30,424 nt of DNA. Origin: Phallusia fumigata. Lineage: Eukaryota > Chordata > Ascidiacea > Phlebobranchia > Ascidiidae. Made by a program: the position numbers and the translations under genes. The notes beneath the pieces were generated by a model that saw nothing but the letters and a program-made list of their open reading frames with translations, did no database searches and had not been told where the DNA came from. This document shows positions 11,004-21,200 of the stretch, in pieces (positions within the stretch are counted from its first letter, which is position 1; each line of letters starts with the position of its first letter). The stretch covers positions 1 through 30,424 of the forward strand of contig QXVZ01023901.1 in assembly GCA_008931825.1 (NCBI GenBank), in the 5' to 3' direction.

Positions 11004-12545
11004 TGTTTTTTTGCAGTCGAACTTTGCGGAGTACAGTAGCGACCATTTCGAATTTGAGCATATTTATGACATCTTATTTAAAATCACTACCATGTTAAAA
11101 GAAATAGTTTTACCAAAGAGAAACTAATCTGCTGTTTACAAAATAAATTTAAGTGTTGGTCCCCGTGATTGAATCGGACGTCAATATCCTTCGTCGTTTA
11201 CCTGTGTAAATAAGATTAGTAGCAGACCAGGAATATGTAACGCACTTGCTGTTTCTATTGCCACGGCAGCAAAAATTATACCCATGCAGGCAAACATTAT
11301 TAAAATACAGCAGGTCAGATCATCGATGAAGAAAAACAAAAATCTAACGATTTCGAGGTTTGTGCAAATTACGCACGTATCACATGTTGCGTACTTTTGA
11401 GTGGTTGATTTTATTCAATGCGTTGCCGAACACCTGCATAGCATCTTGAACCGTCGGACTTTTAAACGAAAATTTTGCTGGTAGAACATAAAAGTATCAG
11501 AGTAAAGTGGATCTACAGCTTTCGAAGTTCGCGCCGAATAATTTTACCGCTTGGAGTTTTGGAACAGCGGGTACAAATACTATCCCTCCTATAATTTGCT
11601 TGTACTTAGTGACTTTTTCTGTCAAAATAAGGTAAAAATTAATGGCTGAATAACGTTTTACATCATTTACATAGTTCGTGCAGCTCTGCCTCGCTTAGCG
11701 ATGCATCCTTCTTTACCACAAACGCTTTGGATACTTTACCCCTGCTTCGATGTCGGGAANAAGATTAATGTTTTTTTGCAGTCGAACTTTGTGGAGTACA
11801 GTAGCGGCCATTTCGAATTTGAGCATATTTATGACATCTTATTTAAAATCACTATCATGTAAAAAGAAATAGTTTTACCAAAGAGAAATTAATCTGCTGT
11901 TTACAAAATAAATTTAAGTGTTGGTTCCCCGTGATTGAACTTAACGTCAATATCCTTCGTCGTTTACCTGTGCGAATAAGATTGGTAACAGAGCAGGACT
12001 ATATAACGCACTTGCTGTTTCTATTGCCACGGCAGCAAAAATTATGCCCATGCAGGCAAACATTATTAAAATACAGCAGGTCAGATTTGGTATATTATCA
12101 ATGATGAAAAACAAAAATCCAACGATTTCGAGGTTTGTGCAAATTACGCACGTATCACATGTTGCGTACTTTTAAGTGTTTGATTTTATTTAATGCCTTG
12201 CCGAACACCTGCAAAGCATCTTGAACCGTCGGACTTTTAAATGAAAATTTTGCTGGAAGAACATATGAAAGTATCTGAGTAAAGTGGATCTACATCTTTC
12301 AAAGATCGCGCCGAATAATTTTGCCGCTTGGAGATTTTGGAACAGCGGGTACAAATACTATCCCTCCTATAAGTTGCTTGTACTTAGTGACGTTTTCTGT
12401 TAAAATAAGGTAAAAATGAATCGCTGAATAACGTTTTACAACATTTACATACCTTTCATTAGTTTGTGCAGTTCTTCCTCGCTTAGCGATGCATCCTTCT
12501 TTACCACGAACGCTTTGGGTACTTCCCCTGCTTCGATGTCGGGAA
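10996..12545. repeat. Direct duplication around the N at 11760 (about 0.77 kb each), probably two alleles
   Basis: Segments 10996-11759 and 11761-12545 align along their length with several percent substitutions and small indels. Both begin with AAGATTAATG, the last codons and 3' UTR start of the EF-hand gene. Both end at the GATGTCGGGAA in the penultimate synthetase-like exon. The first copy therefore duplicates the 3' end of the pseudogene, and the second duplicates the 3' UTR of the EF-hand gene. With the N at the joint, this looks like two haplotypes placed in tandem. Confidence 0.8.
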
Positions 12546-13885
12546 TTCATATTACCCCACGTCAGCAATTTTCGGGTGACGCAGCAAAACGTCTTCTATT
12601 TCGGCGGGCGCAATCTGGTTAAAGAACGTATTTGACCAAACCAAACCGAAATATGTATACATACTAATTGACGGACTGCTCTAAAAATCGAAGGAAAAAG
12701 TTTACAAAATCTAAATTACTGAACGGAAGTTGCATAATTGTACTGCACAAATTCGGCCAAATGTTGGTACAATATATTGGTTAGTAAAATTAAATAACTC
12801 AGGGAAATAAAAAACATATTCTTGAATAAACCGGTCATACACAAAAGAACATTTTTAAACAGACTTATGTGGAGTTTTATTCAAAAATCTAGTTTATTTT
12901 GTGTCCAATTGACATTGTATACATCACTAAGATTCTTTTGACATTGTATACATCACTAAATCCTTTATATTTGATAAGTTCTTTTATACGATCCACCACA
13001 TAAACGAAACCGTCGCTGTCATAATGCCCAACATCGCCAGTGTGCAGCCATCGTTCAGAATCTATGCAATGTGCTCTTGCTGAAGGGTCCTTGAAGTAGC
13101 CACTCATAATCTGTGAAACAAAAATTGAGACTAACTATGATCCAACATTACAATTAGCTCACATTTGAATTCAGACAGAAATCTTCTATTTTTGATGCCA
13201 CTCGAAGATAATATTAATTAAAAATCAGCAATTTATAATAATCAGCTTGTTAGGCAAAAGCTTAGCAGGTATAAGCGGTGATTGCACTTCCTAATGATTT
13301 AGCGCTCTTTTCAGTTTGTAGTTGTGCGCACTTTTCAGTTTGTAAACTTTTGTTTAATAGTGACCAACCTCAAAAACTAAGTGACCAACTTCAAACTCAA
13401 TCGGCTCGCTGAAAACATCACCATCATGGGACTTGTTCAAACACTTATTTCATTTCAAACAAGAATGTTTGAGCTGTTTAATCTTATTGCTTCAACTTAC
13501 CTGTGGACCCTTCGCACACAACTTTCCATCTTCAACAGCAGACAATTGTTTCCCAGTCTTGATGTCCAAGACCTTCAAAGAGATTTCCAAACACATTTTT
13601 CAGCTAATCAATAAATTTGTCGTGCGGCTATTGAATTTGTAGTCGACCTGAGTTACTATTCGTAGACACTTATTTAGACCTGGTTTGGACTTGTTTTGCT
13701 ACAGACTCGACCTGACTCTTGACTTGCAAATCCAGATCAGTTTGTTGCGCTGTGCTTAATTTGTTGGTAAAACAAAAATATTTCTCACCTTTAAAAGTGT
13801 ATTCGGGCATACGGTTCCAACAGATCTCACGGACAGCATCTATCATATGTTGTGGTCAACGGTACTCCTTCTGTCAACCCCCATG
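11513..13885 (-). pseudogene. Decayed partial copy of the acyl-CoA synthetase gene (exons 8-12 only)
   Basis: Five blocks match exons 8-12 of the intact gene at 18219-26145, in order: 13885-13789, 13572-13501, 13110-12957, 12614-12453 and 12396-12299. A second allele-like version of the last exon is at 11618-11513. The blocks keep [29 protein letters not shown] and PSGKIIRRDL. The first half, including the ATP-binding P-loop, is absent. Lesions: a one-base loss with a TGA in the exon 8 equivalent; loss of the last codon of exon 10 with a 29-bp tandem duplication just past it; a net one-base loss with an in-frame TAA after IADVG in the exon 11 equivalent; and a premature stop three residues early in the last exon. 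The other allele (11513-11759) keeps the full tail RRELRKL but lacks the exon 11 donor. This is a dead tandem duplicate, although the 5' exons might be hidden by the gap at 14124. Confidence 0.8.
12909..12966. repeat. 29-bp tandem duplication at the end of a pseudo-exon
   Basis: TTGACATTGTATACATCAC begins at 12909 and again at 12938, giving a period of 29 bp. On the minus strand it lies at the 3' end of the pseudogene's exon 10 equivalent, just past KYKGF, where the intact gene has its splice donor. Confidence 0.7.
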
Positions 13886-14129
13886 CTAATACAGGAAAAA
13901 GTAAACTGTAAAACTTTCTGTAAAAATTTGTCTTTAAAATACTTATTGTCGAAAATTCAGCTTCGCAGAGATAACTGGAAGGAAATGGAAGTATCGTTTT
14001 TACAGCCAAGTCACCCAGCTATGGATACTCTGCTTTTACTTTAATCCAAAGAATGCAAGCAAATTAAGTTGTTTCCAAATACCCTAGCAAATCTCTCTCA
14101 GCGGATAGATTCAACAACTTATTNTGGTG
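13886..14129. other. Stretch around the N at 14124, no gene seen
   Basis: Nothing recognisable remains of the upstream synthetase exons before the gap mark at 14124. Unlike the other four Ns, this one has no obvious direct repeat on its two sides, so it may be a true gap of unknown length. Missing pseudogene exons could lie in it. Confidence 0.4.
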
Positions 14130-14400
14130 TAAGTGCCCCGCTGCTTGTCGCGAGATAAAAAAACGCAACCGGTGGACGCATCTGGTGTGAATCAGCCTTT
14201 ACGATTGCCAAGTAATGGGATCCTTGGCCCGTGACACAACACGTTCATATGGAGCGGAGATTGACCAGCTGCGTGATGAGCTGCAGCTGGCAGAAGAGGT
14301 AGTGAGGAAGAATCTCGCTACGCAACGAAAGCGAATAAAAGACAATCGACGACAACAAGAAAGACCATACGCGTTAGGGTGCATACTATTGACGATCGTC
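14130..14400 (+). mobile_element. Possible Ty3/gypsy retroelement scrap, end of pol
   Basis: A plus-strand frame here gives EIDQLRDELQLAEEVVRKNL followed by a basic helix and RPYALG. This pattern, a heptad-like helix followed by a basic stretch and a PYxxG motif, is typical of the far C-terminal end of Ty3/gypsy integrases. Only this short piece is recognisable. The fragment is broken, and no flanking long terminal repeats or target duplication could be recognised. The alternative, a small coiled-coil protein with a hydrophobic tail, is discussed among the rejected items. Confidence 0.35.
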
Positions 14401-14836
14401 CCGGTTAGACAAACCTTAGTTATAGTTTTGTTTGTATTGTTGATAACCTGTATCCTCCTAACCTTTTCACTTAATGGTTATTATCTTTAATTGTTTACAT
14501 GTTTTGTCACTCGTTTTTTTCTCATTTGCAATATAAATTGCTTTTACCACATGGTAATCACTTATTTGTTGTACACTGTTTTTGATGCTTTTCCTTTCAG
14601 CCCCCCCTGTTGTAGGTTTTACATTAACTAGTTCACGCCTCATTGCTTTGGTGGATATCCGGATGTGCTGGTGTTAAAGAATAGTAATTTTCGTTACTAA
14701 CAAAAGAACGAAATGATAACCTAATATGGCGCCCACAAAGCAGGCATAGTACAAGTAGAATTACGAAGTTTCAAATACGCATTTTCATCGCATGGTAAAC
14801 AAACATGACTTGGTAATGTCAGGAATACTTTTTTTC

Positions 14837-17800
14837 CTACGCACGTTGGAAATCACTCAACCGTTAAGGCGGGAACGCGCGAAACAGGTTCAAGATTCTT
14901 TGTTTGAGCGATATTAAAGTGAAGACTGAAAAGTGGGCAAATATTACTTGTTGATGTTTCAGTTTTAATGTTGGTTAGAAAATGTTAAATAAATGATGTT
15001 GCCAATATCATGAATGGTCGGTATAGTTATACATTTTCGTGCATATAAAGCTAATAACTACAGAGATGTTAATGACAAATATAGTGTTCTAAATATTATT
15101 GTTATCCAGCCAGAACATATTGGTAAATGTTGCAAGTAAGTTTACACATTTAAAAAAAGAGATGGTGTGGTAATGGCATTATTGTATTTTTGGAAGAAGC
15201 AATCGATGGTGTTGGTAAGATCAAACATGTGTCAACTCAGACTCTGGTATCGAACCCAGATTGGAGTTTGTCAAAAAAAATTTCCAAGTCATGCAACCAC
15301 CATCTTGTAAGTATTATATTGATGCTTTCTTCCAACAACATTTCTGTGTAATGTATTTATTATCATTGTGTAATTTGTTGCAGAATCCCGTACAGAACAT
15401 AATGAAGCAATTGGCTCTACTGTATAGAACATAGATCACAGAACAACCAAGGAAATTGGAAAAGAACTGGATGAATTTAGTTTTTTTTTAAAACTACATG
15501 TGGTAGGTCTTTCAAAAACGTACTTATGGCTGAGTTGCACACAAATAACCATGTTTTTGTGGTTAGATTTGTGGAAATTCATTTTATCATGTAATACTCT
15601 ATTTCCCTGTTTTCTGTTCTTGTCTCATATGTTTTGTTGATCACAGATAATTATTGCACTTTGGAGATTCCCTGTCATCAAGAATTTCAAAACCTACTGA
15701 TAAGAACAACAGGAGGAATCTTTTGCATGTAGGTATAATTGTGTTTGAGTTATTCTGTATATATATTTAAGTTTTCCTTCAACATATTGTAATGCGGTGT
15801 GCTGCAGACTGTTAAAAGTAAATGATGCTGTCAGAGTGCAAGAAAAAAAATCTTCTGATGACTAAATGATGGCCCTTCCAGATTTGAAGAAAAATATTTT
15901 TTTTTCAAACGAAGCAAAAGCCTTTTTTATCTCAGCAAAGGTAGGTGTGTTATTAACTCCACATGTACCTGTTGTAAACTTGTTTCCTTGATTTTTCAAG
16001 GGAGTGTGTGAGTCAATGCGTTTATGTTGGGCTATCTTGTCGATAATGTTAGTTTGTTTCTAAATATTTAAAAGTTTATGACATAGTTTTTACATGAAAA
16101 GAATCGACTTGAAAACAATTTGATGCCTGGAATCATTTTCTGGTAAATAGTGACAATGATTTGCTCATAAGGATAAACAGGACAATAACAACATTCAGAG
16201 TCAGAACAAGAGCAAGCAAACCACAAAGCATTCTTTCCAAAAAAATTGTTCCTGCTATATAGACTTGTCCCCGTGAAATATCAAGAATTAGTTCTTGCTA
16301 GACATGCTTAATTGGACTGGATTCCCTGCTTTTTTGACAAGCTTGAAAAATGCAGTCATATTCCATATATTTAAAGGTTTTAAGGTACCATTATCGAGAT
16401 AGTGCTAAAGGCAATGTTTGCTTCTTTCGCTATCAACTGCAGCAATAAAATCATCAATTTGATTTGTTTGATTTATTTAATTTGAANCTACGCACGTTGG
16501 AAATCACTCAACCGTTAAGGCGGGAACGCGCGAAACAGGTTCAAGATTCTTTGTTTGAGCGATATTAAAGTGAAGACTGAAAAGTGGGCAAATATTACTT
16601 GTTGATGTTTCAGTTTTAATGTTGGTTAGAAAATGTTAAATAAATGATGTTGCCAATATCATGAATGGTCGGTATAGTTATACATTTTCGTGCATATAAA
16701 GCTAATAACTACAGAGATGTTAATGACAAATATAGTGTTCTAAATATTATTGTTATCCAGCCAGAACATATTGGTAAATGTTGCAAGTAAGTTTACACAT
16801 TTAAAAAAAGAGATGGTGTGGTAATGGCATTATTGTATTTTTGGAAGAAGCAATCGATGGTGTTGGTAAGATCAAACATGTGTCAACTCAGACTCTGGTA
16901 TCGAACCCAGATTGGAGTTTGTCAAAAAAAATTTCCAAGTCATGCAACCACCATCTTGTAAGTATTATATTGATGCTTTCTTCCAACAACATTTCTGTGT
17001 AATGTATTTATTATCATTGTGTAATTTGTTGCAGAATCCCGTACAGAACATAATGAAGCAATTGGCTCTACTGTATAGAACATAGATCACAGAACAACCA
17101 AGGAAATTGGAAAAGAACTGGATGAATTTAGTTTTTTTTTAAAACTACATGTGGTAGGTCTTTCAAAAACGTACTTATGGCTGAGTTGCACACAAATAAC
17201 CATGTTTTTGTGGTTAGATTTGTGGAAATTCATTTTATCATGTAATACTCTATTTCCCTGTTTTCTGTTCTTGTCTCATATGTTTTGTTGATCACAGATA
17301 ATTATTGCACTTTGGAGATTCCCTGTCATCAAGAATTTCAAAACCTACTGATAAGAACAACAGGAGGAATCTTTTGCATGTAGGTATAATTGTGTTTGAG
17401 TTATTCTGTATATATATTTAAGTTTTCCTTCAACATATTGTAATGCGGTGTGCTGCAGACTGTTAAAAGTAAATGATGCTGTCAGAGTGCAAGAAAAAAA
17501 ATCTTCTGATGACTAAATGATGGCCCTTCCAGATTTGAAGAAAAATATTTTTTTTTCAAACGAAGCAAAAGCCTTTTTTATCTCAGCAAAGGTAGGTGTG
17601 TTATTAACTCCACATGTACCTGTTGTAAACTTGTTTCCTTGATTTTCCAAGGGACCGTGCGAGTCAACGCGTTTATGTTGGGCTATCTTGTCGATAATGT
17701 TAGTTTGTTTCTAAATATTTAAAAGATTATGACATAGTTTTTACATGAAAAGAATCGATTTGAAAACAATTTATGCCTGGAATCATTTTCTGGTGAATAG

Positions 17801-18127
17801 TGACAATGATTTGCTTGTAAGGATAAACAGGACAATGACAACATTCAGAGTCAGAACAAGAGAAAGCAAACCACAAAGCATTCTTTCCAAAAAAAAATTG
17901 TTCCTGCTATATAGACTTGTCCCCATGAAATATCATGAATTAGTTCTTGCTAGACATGCTTAATTGGACTGGATTCGCTGCTTTTTTGACAAGCTTGAAA
18001 AATGTCATCATATTCCATATATTTAAAGGTTTTAAGATACTGTTATCAAGATAGTGCTAATGGCAATGTTTGCTTCTTTCGCTATCAACTGCAGCAATAA
18101 AATTAATAATTTGATTTATTTAATTTC
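14837..18127. repeat. Direct duplication around the N at 16487 (about 1.65 kb each), assembly-like
   Basis: Segment 14837-16486 is followed by N and then by 16488 to about 18127, both starting CTACGCACGTTGG. By eye the first 1.15 kb are identical. From about 15996 / 17646 onward the copies differ at about 25 sites and several indels over 480 bp (about 5%). A patch of identity followed by allele-level divergence fits two overlapping contigs that share reads and then follow different haplotypes. A recent tandem duplication is less likely. Confidence 0.8.
15160..18000 (+). pseudogene. Unassigned decayed gene-like blocks, plus strand (present in both duplicate copies)
   Basis: Several short open blocks are bordered by GT and AG splice-like sites. 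In the first copy they are: about 15187-15307 (encoding EEAIDGVGKIKHVSTQ), then GTAAGT; 15384-15501 (RTTKEIGKELDEF, with one in-frame stop), after TTTGTTGCAG; 15648-15728 (NYCTLEIPCHQEF), after GATCACAG; and 15809-15940 (MALPDLKKNIFFSNEAKAFF, with a stop before it), after GCTGCAG. The same blocks recur about 1651 bases later. A further open stretch (17745-17963) ends in RLVPMKYHELVLARHA. The arrangement resembles a multi-exon gene in decay. I do not recognise the family, and no function is proposed. Confidence 0.3.
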
Positions 18128-18218
18128 AACAAATACTATGACAATATACACCTTAAAATCAACAATGATTTTCACTCTACTACCAAGCATTAAATAATAC
18201 TTTTTTTGGTAAGCAAAT

Positions 18219-21200
18219 TTACATCTTTCGAAGATCGCGTCGAAGAATTTTTCCGCTTGGATTTTTTGGAACAGCGGGTACAAACACTATCCCACCTTTG
18301 AGTTGTTTGTATTCAGTTACTTTTTCTGTCACAAGAAGAAAACTCAATAGCAGGGTGGCTTTCTCAATATGGTTATTTAACATACGAGATACCTAAAGCA
18401 CTGATCCAAATGGATTGTAGTTTATAACCGAAGTGTAAGACACATTTTGGGCGTATATATGATAACCATCAAGTCAATCCAAATGGAATTTGAAACGACA
18501 TATCAGGGAATTTTTATTCACTGATTAGGTTTGCAATATTATACCTTTCATAAGTTCGTGCAGCTCTACTTCACTAAGTGAGGCATCCTTCTTCACCACA
18601 AACGCTTTGGGTACTTCCCCTGCTTTTTCGTCGGGAATTCCAATTACTCCCGCGTCAGCAACTTTTGGGTGACGCAGTAAAATGTCTTCCAATTCAGCTG
18701 GCGCAATCTATGAAGGCACATTTGACCAAACGTCAAAATTGAATTAAAAACGCATCGATACAAAACAAAGGTTTAGGTCAGGTTTGAAATGTTCCCACAA
18801 AACTTGCGACTTTGGTTAATTTTTCAGATCAACAGATATAAACCGACTGTGATTGATCAGTACTTATTATACATGCCTGAAATCCTTTACATTTAATAAG
18901 CTCTTTTATACGTTCGACCACATAAACGAAACCGTCACTGTCATAATGCCCCTTGTCTCCAGTGTGCAGCCATCCTTCAGAATCTATGCAATGTGTTGTT
19001 GCTGTAGGGTTTTTGAAGTATCCTTTCATAATCTGAAACACATTTTTCATTCAATTTTAGTAAACCTTTTTCGAACAGAAAGTTTTGTTTTAACTCACTT
19101 GTGGCCCTTTCACACACAATTCACCATCTTCTCCAGCTGATAATTCTTTTCCAGTCTTGGTGTCTAGAACCTTTGATAAAGTTTGCCAAAAATATTGACG
19201 GTAACTGTAATATTTTTAAAGTTCAACGAAAGTAAATTTATGAATTGTTGCATATTTCAATAGCCCTACCTATATTGCGTGGGTTCTCAGCCAGGAATAA
19301 ACTAACCCCTTGGGGGTAAGCATTAATGACCATGAGATTAAATTTTTACAAAACAAGAATGAAGGAAACATATTAAATTTTATGAAGCAAGAATAAAGAA
19401 ACGTATATTAATTTTTATGAAACAAGAATGATGCAAACATATTTTCCTATTATTGAAATTAAAAAGACTCCGATTTACCCACCATTTCTCATTGATATCA
19501 GAGCTTTATTATATATTATAGTTATCGGCACTCGAAAATAGCAAATAGAGGTAAAAAATTTTGAACAAAGATGTTTTTGAAACCTGCAAAGTTGGGTATT
19601 ATTTGAGACCTCCAGCAGAACTTAACACCTATAAAAATGCCACTACACCCCTGCTGAAAACAGCAGATCAAATCAAAGTTTAAAGGTTACACTTGGCAAG
19701 TCTTCGTCTAACTTGATAAAAAATGCAACTACACTACTCATACCTTTAGAAGTGTATTTGGGCATACGGTTCCAACAGATCTAATGGGATAGCATCTATC
19801 GATTGTTGTGGTCACCGGTACTCCTTCTGTCATGCCCCATGCTGGTAAAGAAATAGTAATAGCCTACACCTTGATTGCATGCTTTACGTGTTTGGTTGAT
19901 ATTGATTGTTTCTATAGATAGCTGGCGTACAAACTATTGTTTCCATAGAATAGCTGGCGCACAAAGTAATATTAATCTATTTACCTTTAACACCAAATAA
20001 AGTTGCAAAATTGTTTTTCTGCCAACATTTAACCCCTGTCGTCTGCGAACTGATTTGATTAGGCTTTTGGAGTCTATAGGCGGACCGAGATCTAATCCAT
20101 TTCAACGTTTTATTTACATGTTACAAAATGTCGGATTCAATCCGTATTCATTTTTTTTCTTATTTTCACACACAATGGTGTCAGACTAAAAGATAAAATG
20201 TAAATTTGAGTTAGCTTAGTTACCTTTCCAGTTGCATGCACATCACTACTGCAATATTGTTTTTTAAGGTAAGCACTGAAAAATTATAATGTCAACTATA
20301 TCCATTATTTTGTAGTTTTGGGGGGCACCAGTTGAAGGCCGCAGAAAATGGCAGCTCCATTTAACTAAGTTGTCTTGTAGTGGCATACACCTTTCTCATG
20401 CCAACAAAATCCCCAAGCGAATTCAATATCTCCTCTCAAAGTATAATTTTATTTTTAAGCGGCATGCCTTAATTGCACTGTTCAAATGCACCTAAACTAA
20501 ATGTGCGATTCAAGTGACTTTTAAATATATTAACAAGAAAAAGTGTGTTTGATTGATACTACCTTGCAACAAATCAAAATTAATCTTTTTTAACAAAGAT
20601 ACAGCAACACTTTCAGGTAATGGAGCAGCACCGGTAAAAATGCTTCTCAGTGATGTCAAGTCATATTTGGCAAATACCGGACTTTTTTCTATTGCCACAA
20701 TCATTGGTGGAACAGCAAACAGGTAGGTCACCTGCAAAAAGGCGCAGTTCTTAATCGTGGTATTTTTTTGCCGCCATGCGGCTAATTGACATTGTATTGC
20801 ACGGATGGGGAACTAGTGACCAGCTTGACTATTTTATGCGGTTGTATTAGAATTATGTTGAAGTACACAACATATAGCATCAAAAGTCAAACCCAATAAA
20901 TATTTATGTTTTCCCTTGAGATGACTTTTACATTCAACCGCACTGTGATGTCAAACTTTCTTAAAAATTACCACACATTCAACCACTTGCTATTTTATGA
21001 TGTAACAGGCAAATTTTTTGAGGCCTGTTCGTAATGTTTTGAATTCATGCGGCCCGCAGTACTAAATAGTTTCCACAATCCTGTTGTAATGGATGCAACT
21101 GTACTCATATACACTACTGTGCAATAGCAATGCCTAACTTAAAATTTTTTTCTGATTTACAAATTGAGGCAATGTGTCTTTTGGATTTTGAGACATGATA

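Noticed and set aside
14215-14490. A 91-codon frame with a coiled-coil-like N-terminus and a hydrophobic tail, as in a tail-anchored protein.
   Set aside because: The N-terminal half looks more like the end of a gypsy-type integrase, and the hydrophobic tail is probably chance in AT-rich DNA. There are no splice or promoter signs.
18219-18230. C-terminal RKM (and RKL in one pseudogene allele) as a peroxisomal targeting signal.
   Set aside because: The usual signal has Ser, Ala or Cys at the third-last position; Arg there is off pattern, so targeting is not claimed.
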